Assembly: GCA_050246915.1 (NCBI GenBank)
Contig: JBFWVD010000166.1
Span: 1-5,392, forward strand
Reading direction: 5' to 3'
Length of the DNA: 5,392 nucleotides
DNA from: JBFWVD01 sp050246915
GTDB lineage: Bacteria; Actinomycetota; Acidimicrobiia; Acidimicrobiales; Ilumatobacteraceae
The notes under the pieces were generated by a model. The model was not told where the DNA came from and did not search any database. It saw only the letters and a program-made list of their open reading frames with translations. This document shows positions 1 to 5,392 of the stretch, one piece after another. Within the stretch, counting starts at the first letter, position 1; each line of letters opens with the position of its first letter. A program made the position numbers and the translations under genes.

Positions 1-792
1 GTGGCCGTGCGATCGCAGCCATTGCGTCACCTGCTCGACATCGCGCAGCGTGAGGCAGTAGATGATGCCGGTGCCGGGAAGGCCGGGCAGGGTCTGATGC
101 AGCCACGCGAGGCGTTGCGCCGCAGCAGGCAGGTCGAGCACGTGGAGTGCAAGGCCGGAGCGGCCGAGCGGTCCGCGGATGACGTGGTCGACGACGCCGA
201 GCTGGTCGGCCACGTCATCGACGACCCGGTCGTTCGCAGTGGCGGTGCACGCGAGCACCGGCACGCCGTCGCCCAGCCCGGTGATCACCTGCGACAGCCT
301 GCGGTAGTCGGGCCGGAAGTCGTGACCCCAGTCGGAGATGCAGTGCGCCTCGTCGATGACGATCAGCCCGGGTCGTCGACCGACCAGCGGCATGACCTTG
401 TCGGCGAACTCGGGGTTGGCGAGGCGCTCGGGCGAGACCAGGACGAGGTCGACGGAGTCCTCGGCGACCAGTCGGGCGAGCTCGTCGACGGTCGTCGCAG
501 ATGCCGAGTTCACGGTCATGGTGCGCAGCCCGAGGCGGGATGCCGCGTCAATCTGGTTCCGGATGAGGGCCAGCAGCGGCGAGATGAGCAGGGTCGGACC
601 GAGGCCTTGCTGACGAAGGAGGTGCGTGGCGAGGAAGTAGACGGCGCTCTTGCCCCAGCCCGTGCGCTGCACCAGCAACACCCGCCCGCGGTCGACCGCG
701 AGCGCTTCGACGGCTTCGCGCTGGTCGGCGCGGAAGTCGGCGTCGGGTCGCCCCGTGAGCGATCGAAGCGCCTCGAGCAGGTGGTCCGCCAT
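1..792 (-). CDS. RecQ-family ATP-dependent DNA helicase, N-terminal 264 residues (runs off left edge)
   Basis: This is an SF2 DNA helicase of the RecQ family, expected to unwind DNA 3'-to-5' with ATP in repair or defence. I translated the minus strand from 792; the frame is open to base 1, so the 3' end lies outside. Motifs in order: motif 0 (F20-R21...Q24), Walker A TGWGKS at 44-49, motif Ia SPLLALIRNQ at 71-80, DEAHCISDWGHDFRP at 147-161 (DEAH box plus the RecQ aromatic-rich loop, the family hallmark), motif III TAT at 183-185, and motif IV GTGIIYC at 240-246, which opens the second RecA lobe. Zinc/RQC and HRDC regions, if present, are outside. The ATG at 790-792 has AAGG eight bases upstream; an in-frame GTG three codons earlier is the alternative start. 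It lies 95 bases downstream of the NERD-helicase gene on the same strand, so co-transcription is likely. Trp in the Walker A loop, where Gly or Ala is usual, is a small oddity. Family assignment is firm; orthology to housekeeping RecQ is not shown. Confidence 0.93.
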   Translation of the reverse strand, partial: MADHLLEALRSLTGRPDADFRADQREAVEALAVDRGRVLLVQRTGWGKSAVYFLATHLLRQQGLGPTLLISPLLALIRNQIDAASRLGLRTMTVNSASATTVDELARLVAEDSVDLVLVSPERLANPEFADKVMPLVGRRPGLIVIDEAHCISDWGHDFRPDYRRLSQVITGLGDGVPVLACTATANDRVVDDVADQLGVVDHVIRGPLGRSGLALHVLDLPAAAQRLAWLHQTLPGLPGTGIIYCLTLRDVEQVTQWLRSHGH

Positions 793-844
793 GGATGCCA
801 CCTTACGGACGGGGTGCGCGAGGGAGCCCGCGTCCGGAGCAGCT

Positions 845-872
845 GGCCGCGATGGCAAGCCACTGGGCGGCC
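845..872. repeat. Imperfect hairpin between the two minus-strand helicase genes
   Basis: GGCCGC (845-850) pairs with GCGGCC (867-872), and an inner TGG/CCA pairing sits inside. It lies in the 95-base gap (793-887) between the NERD-helicase stop and the RecQ start. No T-run follows on either strand, so it is not a canonical intrinsic terminator. It could attenuate read-through or protect an mRNA end, but a six-base GC stem can arise by chance at this composition. I see nothing else in the gap apart from the RecQ ribosome binding site. Confidence 0.25.
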
Positions 873-887
873 TTGGACCGGTCAACC

Positions 888-2693
888 TCAGCTCGCCATG
901 AACTCCGTGCCGAAGGCGCGCAGTCGGCGATCGCTGTTGACGACGGTGACGAACGCTGGGCGGTTCGGCCGATCGCCCTTCACACGGGTCAGGCCGACGT
1001 AGGCCAGGCGGTTGGAGTTCGGCCCGGTCATCACGCTCATCACCACGGCGCGAGCTTCCCAGCCCTTGAAGCTGTGGTATGTACAGCCCTTCACGCCCGG
1101 CGCCATCCCCCAGAAGCGGTCCTTCAGTCGCTTGCGGTCGCGCTGATCGTTCGAGAACACGTGCTGCACCGGGAAGCCGGCCGATTCGATGACATGCACG
1201 GCTTCGAGACCGACCTTGTGACTCGACGCGAGGAAGACCACATCAGCCGGGGCCAGATCGGGATGGCTGCGCAACAGCTCGATCACCTCGGCACCCAACG
1301 TCCGCCCACACGACGCACCGGGGGGCAGGTCGACCCAGCGGCGGACGGTCGGCTCGAACCGCCCAGACCTGAGCGGATGGTCTCGGGGCACGATCCCTCC
1401 GACGTCGATCCCGTCGAGGTGCTGAGCCGCGAACCGGGCTACCAGTGGGATCAGATCGGGCGGCAGGCGATACGAGCCGTGCACCTCGGTCCATGGCCCG
1501 CGGAACCCTGCTCCGAGCATCCGATCCTCGTCGGTCCACGCCCGCTGGTCGTACACGTCTTGGGCGAGGTCGGCCACGAGCATCATCTCGCCGCCCCGCT
1601 TGCACACGCGGTGACGAAGGAAGTTCCACCACTCGACGGTGAAGTCCTGACCCTCGTCCACCAGCACGGCGTCGAACACCTCCCCGTGGCCACCGAGGTA
1701 CGCATCGCCGGCCCGCTCGACAAGTTCCTGGAACGGGTCGATCATGCCGGGCAGTCGTGCCGTTCGCGGGATGAACCCGGCGACCGCGGCGTCATCACAC
1801 ACACGGCTGCAGAACTCATGGAGGTGGGTGAAGGTGATCCGCTGCAACGGCGCACCGATCTCGAGACACCGCCGAGCGGCGACGTCGTGGAGGTAGTGCG
1901 GCAAGGTGACGTTGAAGCTGACGACGAGCACCTTCTGGCCCTGCAGAGCGAGCCGAGCCGCGCGTGCGGCAAGCCCCAGCGACTTGCCGCTGCCGGCGGC
2001 GCCGCGCACGCGACGGATCCTGGCCTTCGAGATGTTCCGCTCGATGTTCCACGCGGCAGCGCTGAGGGTCAGCGGCATCCGTTGGTCGCTGACCACCTCG
2101 GGTTCGGCGAGCCCGCGTCGCAGGCGATCGATGCAGCCCACAGGAATTGCGATGGCTCTGGGTGACCGAGAGCCGGTCAACACGAGCAACGGGTCGGTGA
2201 CCAGATCGGCCGCACCCCACACCCTGACGCGCTGTTCGGACTGCAACGACACACGGGGGATCCGGAGCAGCGCCTCAGCCTCGGCAGTCGTATGGCGCAC
2301 CATGATCACCACGGCGCGCACGGCCTTGAAGAGGTTCGACGATGTCTGATGGTCGGCGAAGTAGCGGTCGAAGATCGTGCTGCGGTAGCGGTGGGCCTGG
2401 TAGCGGGGCGCTTCGCCAGTCGCCCGCCAGCCGCCTCCACTGCGACACTCGATGACGCCGTTCGCAGCTTGCCGGTAGGCGCCGACCGACCAATCCTTCA
2501 CCTCGATCGCAGTCACCCCGATCTGTGGATGCATGACGACGAAGTCGGGCTGGTCGAGCCCGAGCCGGGGTTGCACGTAGACGAACCAACGGTCGTCGAG
2601 CCGGCGCAGCTGATCGAGGACTTGTCGCTCACCCTCGTTCAGCGGCTCGGGAAGTAGGTCAAGCTCGTCGATCGATGGAAACACCCGCGCCAT
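888..2693 (-). CDS. NERD nuclease-like domain fused to UvrD/RecB-type SF1 helicase (601 aa)
   Basis: This predicted nuclease-helicase fusion should bind and translocate on single-stranded DNA using ATP. The N-terminal NERD domain (about residues 18-135) has NEGER at 19-23, PDF at 49-51 and IEVKDW at 63-68. E22, D50, E64 and K66 form the expected PD-(D/E)XK-like active-site set. An SF1 motor follows: Walker A GAAGSGKS at 231-238, motif Ia-like VVSFN at 257-261, DEGQDF at 346-351 (Walker B/motif II), motif III-like ADLAQDVY at 374-381, GSYRLP at 406-411 (motif IV), TYHSFKGWEA at 538-547 (motif V) and YVGLTR at 565-570 (motif VI). All motor motifs are intact and the C-terminus follows motif VI closely, so no accessory domain is appended. 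Start: ATG at 2691-2693 with GAGAGG nine bases upstream. It is the first gene of a leftward unit with the RecQ gene. NERD-helicases are widespread and mostly uncharacterised; the nuclease-plus-SF1 layout resembles known phage-defence nuclease-helicases, but a role in defence here is inference. Confidence 0.93.
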   Translation of the reverse strand: MARVFPSIDELDLLPEPLNEGERQVLDQLRRLDDRWFVYVQPRLGLDQPDFVVMHPQIGVTAIEVKDWSVGAYRQAANGVIECRSGGGWRATGEAPRYQAHRYRSTIFDRYFADHQTSSNLFKAVRAVVIMVRHTTAEAEALLRIPRVSLQSEQRVRVWGAADLVTDPLLVLTGSRSPRAIAIPVGCIDRLRRGLAEPEVVSDQRMPLTLSAAAWNIERNISKARIRRVRGAAGSGKSLGLAARAARLALQGQKVLVVSFNVTLPHYLHDVAARRCLEIGAPLQRITFTHLHEFCSRVCDDAAVAGFIPRTARLPGMIDPFQELVERAGDAYLGGHGEVFDAVLVDEGQDFTVEWWNFLRHRVCKRGGEMMLVADLAQDVYDQRAWTDEDRMLGAGFRGPWTEVHGSYRLPPDLIPLVARFAAQHLDGIDVGGIVPRDHPLRSGRFEPTVRRWVDLPPGASCGRTLGAEVIELLRSHPDLAPADVVFLASSHKVGLEAVHVIESAGFPVQHVFSNDQRDRKRLKDRFWGMAPGVKGCTYHSFKGWEARAVVMSVMTGPNSNRLAYVGLTRVKGDRPNRPAFVTVVNSDRRLRAFGTEFMAS

Positions 2694-2755
2694 GTGAGCC
2701 TGCCTCTCGCATTTGGTGCAGGTCTACATCGGCCTTCAAAGAGTGATTCTTGAGC

Positions 2756-2783
2756 AGGATGGATGCGCCTCACGTGACGTCAA
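2756..2783 (-). promoter_or_regulatory. Candidate promoter for the NERD-helicase/RecQ unit
   Basis: On the minus strand TTGACG (2783-2778) is a near-consensus -35 hexamer. After 16 bases comes CATCCT (2761-2756), a weak -10 that keeps A2 and T6 of TANNNT. Initiation would fall near 2750, giving a leader of about 57 bases before the ATG at 2693. The -35 is good and the -10 is poor, so this is a candidate only. Confidence 0.35.
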
Positions 2784-2801
2784 GCGCCCGGGAAGTACGG
2801 T
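2774..2801 (+). promoter_or_regulatory. Candidate promoter for the winged-helix/nuclease gene
   Basis: GTGACG (2774-2779) may serve as a -35 box and TACGGT (2796-2801), which fits the actinobacterial TANNNT pattern, as -10, with a 16-base spacer. Initiation near 2808 would leave a leader of under 20 bases that still contains the GAGGAGA ribosome binding site. The -35 overlaps that of the oppositely directed candidate promoter. Confidence 0.35.
2775..2782. promoter_or_regulatory. Palindrome TGACGTCA in the divergent intergenic region; possible operator
   Basis: TGACGTCA is a perfect 8-base palindrome, overlapped on its left by a second palindrome, CACGTG (2771-2776). It covers most of both candidate -35 boxes of the divergent promoters, so a dimeric DNA-binding protein sitting here would affect both directions. 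The winged-helix-like protein encoded immediately to the right is one possible ligand. No second copy was seen in the intergenic region. Function is inferred from position only. Confidence 0.3.
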
Positions 2802-2825
2802 GCGGCTGAGCGCGAGGAGAGATCG

Positions 2826-3545
2826 GTGGCACGACGTACGGACTTGGCATTGTTGATCGACGCGCTGAAGGACCAGCCAGGCGAGCAAGCGTCGCCGAGG
2901 AAGGTCGCCGACCTCCTCGGCTGGGAATCGGACAAGGTTCGACGCGTCGCTGAGAGGGCCAACGACGATCCATCGATCCCCCTCTACATCGCCAAGGGCG
3001 GCGTCATTGCGCATCGCGGTTCCGAACGGGGTGCGTCTGTCGGTATCTACGCCGACGTCGCCCGCGTGATCGCGACGTACTGGGGCCCCCGAGAGCTCGG
3101 TCTCCGGAACATCGACGTCATCGGCACCTCCCGATCTGGAACGCGAGGCGGTGGTGTGTGGACACATCCGGACTTGGTGGTAGCTGCGGACCCTGCACGC
3201 AGAAGATCTCAGACCGAGCCGCGCCGGCTTCACGCGATCGAGGTCGAGACGGCTGCCGGGTTCGACCTCCGGTCCGTCTACCAAGCCCACGCGCAAGGTC
3301 GCGATGCCAACTATTCGTGGGTGTTCGGCAGCAAGGCGCCCGGAGTCGAGAAGCCTGATTGGGATCGCGTGCTGTGGACGGCCGAGAGCCTCGGGGTCGG
3401 TTTGGTCACGTTCGCCAAGCCGCACGCGTACGGCACTTGGACCACGCACCGCGAGGCCGAACACAAGGAGCCGTCCGTGGCCGAGCGGGAGATGTTCCTC
3501 AAGCGGACAATGAGCGCATCGCTTCGCGCAGAGTACGACCTTTAG
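2826..3545 (+). CDS. Winged-helix-like protein with probable PD-(D/E)XK nuclease core (239 aa), family not recognised
   Basis: I do not recognise the family. Residues about 5-65 look like a winged helix: ASPRKVADLLGWESDKVRRV (22-41) reads as helix-turn-helix, followed by a short strand pair around LYIAKGGVIAHRG (53-65). The central part looks like a PD-(D/E)XK nuclease core: HPDLVV at 114-119, then RLHAIEVET at 134-142, giving D116, E139 and E141 (ExE in place of ExK, a variant known from BamHI). Q153 and ANYSWVF (161-167) follow in the way the next helix and strand of that fold often do. The C-terminus is charged and has no membrane segment. GTG at 2826-2828 is chosen because GAGGAGA (2814-2820) sits five bases upstream. 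It is divergent from the NERD-helicase gene and 89 bases ahead of the restriction gene, in the same direction. It may cut or bind DNA, act as a regulator, or both; it could also be an inactive nuclease fold. That this is a real gene is well supported; the function is not. Confidence 0.85.
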   Translation: MARRTDLALLIDALKDQPGEQASPRKVADLLGWESDKVRRVAERANDDPSIPLYIAKGGVIAHRGSERGASVGIYADVARVIATYWGPRELGLRNIDVIGTSRSGTRGGGVWTHPDLVVAADPARRRSQTEPRRLHAIEVETAAGFDLRSVYQAHAQGRDANYSWVFGSKAPGVEKPDWDRVLWTAESLGVGLVTFAKPHAYGTWTTHREAEHKEPSVAEREMFLKRTMSASLRAEYDL

Positions 3546-3548
3546 TCT

Positions 3549-3565
3549 TCGGGAGCGGCTCCCGA
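3549..3565. repeat. Perfect inverted repeat just after the winged-helix/nuclease gene
   Basis: TCGGGAGC and GCTCCCGA (8 bases each) flank a single central G, starting three bases after the TAG stop. As RNA it would fold into a six-pair stem with a GCGGC loop. No T-run follows (TACAAC comes next), so it is not a standard intrinsic terminator; a weak terminator, a processing signal or a protein site are all possible. The remainder of the 89-base gap to the next start holds a weak TANNNT match (TAGGGT, 3595-3600) with no convincing -35, and the GGAGG of the next gene. Confidence 0.4.
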
Positions 3566-3634
3566 TACAACAGGATCGGTCGGCAACGACGCACTAGGGT
3601 CGCCCGGCGGAGTCGATGAGTTCTGGAGGGGGCC

Positions 3635-5269
3635 GTGTCGGTGGTGTTGGAAGATCTGCTCGACAAGTTGGCTACCTCGGCAACCAACACCACCGAGAAG
3701 GGCACAGCGTTCGAGCACTTGATCGCGAGCTACTTGCGGACAGCACCCGAGTTCGCCGATCGGTTCGGGGATGTGTACCTCTGGCAGGAGTGGCCCGGAC
3801 GAAGCAGCCAGCACGACCACGGCATCGACATCGTCGCCAAAGAGCTGGACGGCGGATGGTGCGCGATCCAGTGCAAGTTCTACGACCCGAAGCATCACGT
3901 CGCCAAGGGCGATATCGACTCGTTCCTCGCCGCGTCCGGAAAAGTCGGGTTCACCAGCCGGTTGATCTTCTCGACGGCGAAGGACTGGGGACCGACGGCC
4001 GAGAAGATCCTCGACAACCTCTCCGTTCCGGTGGTCCGAATCGGCCTCACCGACTTGCTGGAGTCGAAGGTCGACTGGGAAAAGGTGACCGGGTTCGCCC
4101 CGGTGCCGCACATCCTCCCGACGACTGGAAAGAAGACACTGCGGCCGCATCAACGTGCGGCTGCTCGAGCGGTGCGCGACGGCCTCGCTACGAATGACCG
4201 TGGTCAGTTGGTGATGGCATGCGGGACGGGCAAGACGTTCACCGCACTGAAGATCGCTGAGGAGCTCGCAGCAAGCCGCAAGACCGCACCGACCACGGTG
4301 CTGTTCCTCGTGCCGTCGATCCAGTTGCTGAACCAGTCATTGCGGGAGTGGAAGCAGGAGAGCGAGCTCCCGTTCCGAGCGTTCGCTGTGTGCTCGGACG
4401 TCCAAGTCGGAAAGAGCAACCCGACCGAGGACTTCTCGGTCCACGACCTCATCTACCCAGCGACCACCGACACGACGGTGCTCGCTCGGGAGATCAAGAA
4501 GCAGCACGAGCACGATCAGTTCACGGTGGTATTCAGCACGTACCAGTCGATCGACGTGGTCGCGAAAGCACAGCAAGATGGTGTGCCGGCGTTCGATCTG
4601 ATCATCTGCGATGAGGCGCACCGCACCACCGGCGTGACGCTCGCCGGTGACGACGAGTCGCACTTCGTGAAGGTGCACGACAACGACTTCCTCACTGGCG
4701 TCAAGCGCCTCTACATGACGGCCACACCTCGCCTCTTCGACCCGAACACCAAGGAGAAGGCGAAGGACGCGTCAGCAGTGCTCGCCTCGATGGATGACGA
4801 GGCCGTCTTCGGCCCGGTGCTCCATCGCCTCGGCTTCGGTGAGTCGGTCGAAAAGAACTTGCTCACCGACTACCGAGTGCTGGTGCTGACGGTCGACGAG
4901 CAGTACGTCGCCGAGAACTTCCAGCAGGCCGTCGCACACTCGGGTGAGATCCAGCTTGGAGACGCAGCAAAGATCATCGGCTGCTGGAACGGTCTCGCCA
5001 AGAAGTTCGGGAGCGCGGTCGCCGACGACATGAAGATCGACTTCACGCCGATGCGCCGCGCCGTGGCGTTCGCGAAGGACATCAAGTCATCCAAAGCAGC
5101 CGCTCAAGCGTTTCCGGAGATCATTGAGCGGCACGTTCAGGTAGTCGCGGCCAGTGACACCGAAGGCGACCCGGCGGGTGCGCACTTACGCGTCGAGGTG
5201 AGGCACGTCGACGGCACCATGAACGCGTTGCAGCGCAACGACATGCTGCAGTGGCTGAAGGAAGGCTGA
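3635..5269 (+). CDS. Truncated Type ISP-like restriction-modification protein: Mrr-type nuclease plus partial DEAH translocase, cut off by an IS
   Basis: Type ISP enzymes (LlaGI, LlaBIII) carry nuclease, SF2 translocase, methyltransferase and target recognition in one chain of roughly 1,500-1,600 residues; this frame stops after 544. The Mrr-type nuclease comes first: E27 in KGTAFEHL, D65 in HGIDIVA, and Q79/K81 in AIQCKFYDPK. The helicase has LRPHQ at 169-173, Walker A ACGTGKT at 195-201, VPSIQLLNQS at 226-235, STYQS at 301-305, DEAHRTTG at 326-333 and YMTATPRLF at 360-368. The last residues, HVDGTMNALQRND...WLKEG, match the part of lobe 2 just before motif V in this family, so motifs V and VI and everything downstream are missing. 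The start is GTG at 3635 with GGAGG (3625-3629) five bases upstream. The TGA at 5267-5269 coincides with the likely IS3-family terminus. The fragment should be inactive as a translocating restriction enzyme; the nuclease domain itself looks intact. It could be classed as a pseudogene. A natural short form is unlikely given the mid-domain stop. Confidence 0.88.
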   Translation: MSVVLEDLLDKLATSATNTTEKGTAFEHLIASYLRTAPEFADRFGDVYLWQEWPGRSSQHDHGIDIVAKELDGGWCAIQCKFYDPKHHVAKGDIDSFLAASGKVGFTSRLIFSTAKDWGPTAEKILDNLSVPVVRIGLTDLLESKVDWEKVTGFAPVPHILPTTGKKTLRPHQRAAARAVRDGLATNDRGQLVMACGTGKTFTALKIAEELAASRKTAPTTVLFLVPSIQLLNQSLREWKQESELPFRAFAVCSDVQVGKSNPTEDFSVHDLIYPATTDTTVLAREIKKQHEHDQFTVVFSTYQSIDVVAKAQQDGVPAFDLIICDEAHRTTGVTLAGDDESHFVKVHDNDFLTGVKRLYMTATPRLFDPNTKEKAKDASAVLASMDDEAVFGPVLHRLGFGESVEKNLLTDYRVLVLTVDEQYVAENFQQAVAHSGEIQLGDAAKIIGCWNGLAKKFGSAVADDMKIDFTPMRRAVAFAKDIKSSKAAAQAFPEIIERHVQVVAASDTEGDPAGAHLRVEVRHVDGTMNALQRNDMLQWLKEG

Positions 5270-5392
5270 GGTTCCCCCCGTTTGACGGACATCTACCGTG
5301 AGGGCGATGAGCCCGGATTGGAGTGTCCATGTCAACGAGTAAGGGTTCCGGGCGGTCGCGCCGGAAGTTCACCCCTGAGTTCAAGGCTGAGG
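5267..5392 (+). mobile_element. Left end of an IS3-family insertion sequence (continues past right edge)
   Basis: The inferred element begins at the TG of the TGA stop (5267): TGAGGTTCCCCCCG, then TTTGACGGACA (5281-5291). IS3-family termini start with TG and are typically GC-rich with this layout. A leader of 62 bases separates it from an OrfA start codon. Only one terminus is visible, so the exact boundary, the matching right inverted repeat and the target duplication (3-5 bases; GGC at 5264-5266 would be the 3-base candidate) cannot be confirmed. A TTGACG hexamer (5282-5287) inside the terminus could be the -35 of the transposase promoter, with only a weak -10 (GATGAG, 5306-5311). The OrfA identity makes the IS assignment solid; the base-exact start is inference. 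Confidence 0.82.
5329..5392 (+). CDS. IS3-family transposase OrfA, N-terminal 21 residues (runs off right edge)
   Basis: The frame from ATG at 5329-5331 encodes a protein that begins MSTSKGSGRS and continues RRKFTPEFKAE. The RRKFTPEFKAE stretch is the characteristic opening of the helix-turn-helix OrfA protein of IS3-family elements, which binds the IS ends and supplies the N-terminus of the OrfAB transposase made by -1 frameshifting. GGAG (5320-5323) lies five bases before the ATG. OrfB, with the DDE catalytic domain, would lie beyond the window. The piece is short, but the motif and ribosome binding site agree. Confidence 0.85.
   Translation, partial: MSTSKGSGRSRRKFTPEFKAE

Noticed and set aside
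1..1002. Open plus-strand frame of 333 codons across the left edge
   Set aside because: It is antisense to the RecQ gene, which has complete helicase motifs in order. The plus-strand translation is low-complexity and matches no family I know; long antisense frames are usual at this GC.
795..2165. Open plus-strand frame of 456 codons
   Set aside because: It lies almost wholly antisense to the NERD-helicase gene, whose motifs are continuous. The translation looks like shadow sequence rich in His, Arg and Pro with no domain pattern.
2736..3464. Minus-strand frame of 242 codons opposite the winged-helix/nuclease gene
   Set aside because: The plus-strand frame has a strong ribosome binding site and coherent fold-like patterns. 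The minus-strand frame would also occupy the divergent promoter region and lacks any motif.
3542..4153. Minus-strand frame of 203 codons opposite the start of the restriction gene
   Set aside because: It overlaps the Mrr-type nuclease domain coding sequence and has no recognisable motif; treated as a shadow.
5200..5269. Natural short form of the nuclease-translocase ending at 5269
   Set aside because: The stop falls inside the second RecA lobe before motifs V and VI and exactly where IS-like DNA starts, so truncation is the simpler account.
1..5392. CRISPR arrays, tRNA or rRNA genes
   Set aside because: No regularly spaced repeats and no tRNA- or rRNA-like stretches were found on reading; nearly all of the sequence is accounted for by coding regions.

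Overview
The window comes from a GC-rich bacterium, most likely an actinomycete. Coding third positions are dominated by G/C, two genes start with GTG behind strong purine-rich ribosome binding sites, and antisense frames stay open for hundreds of codons. I cannot name the genus. The content is that of an accessory, defence-type region: four nucleic-acid-processing proteins (three with helicase motors, three with recognisable or probable PD-(D/E)XK nuclease domains), followed by an insertion sequence.

Left half (minus strand): a two-gene, co-directional unit reads leftward. The promoter-proximal gene (2693 down to 888) encodes a 601-residue fusion of an N-terminal NERD nuclease-like domain and a UvrD/RecB-type SF1 helicase. 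After a 95-base gap containing an imperfect GC-rich hairpin comes the first 264 residues of a RecQ-family SF2 helicase (792 down to 1). It runs off the left edge with its reading frame open.

Middle: a 132-base divergent intergenic region (2694-2825) separates the two halves. It holds the 8-base palindrome TGACGTCA. Plausible -35 boxes of oppositely directed promoters overlap on it, so the two transcription units may be co-regulated.

Right half (plus strand): a 239-residue protein (2826-3545) has a winged-helix-like N-terminus and a probable PD-(D/E)XK core with a D...ExE signature. I do not recognise its family. A perfect inverted repeat starts three bases after its stop. Next is the 5' third of what looks like a large single-chain Type ISP restriction-modification enzyme (LlaGI/LlaBIII-like): an Mrr-type nuclease domain, then a DEAH translocase. 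The reading frame stops at 5269, part-way through the second RecA-like lobe and before the methyltransferase and specificity regions. The stop falls where an IS3-family element begins: a TG-starting terminus, a leader of about 60 bases, then the N-terminus of OrfA, which continues past the right edge. The simplest reading is that the restriction gene was broken by the IS and its TGA stop was supplied by the IS end.

How they may work together: the layout suggests a defence island in which a NERD-helicase/RecQ operon sits back-to-back with a nuclease/restriction unit that has been, at least partly, disabled by transposition. Joint function is inference. What is directly visible is the motifs, the shared intergenic region and the interruption.
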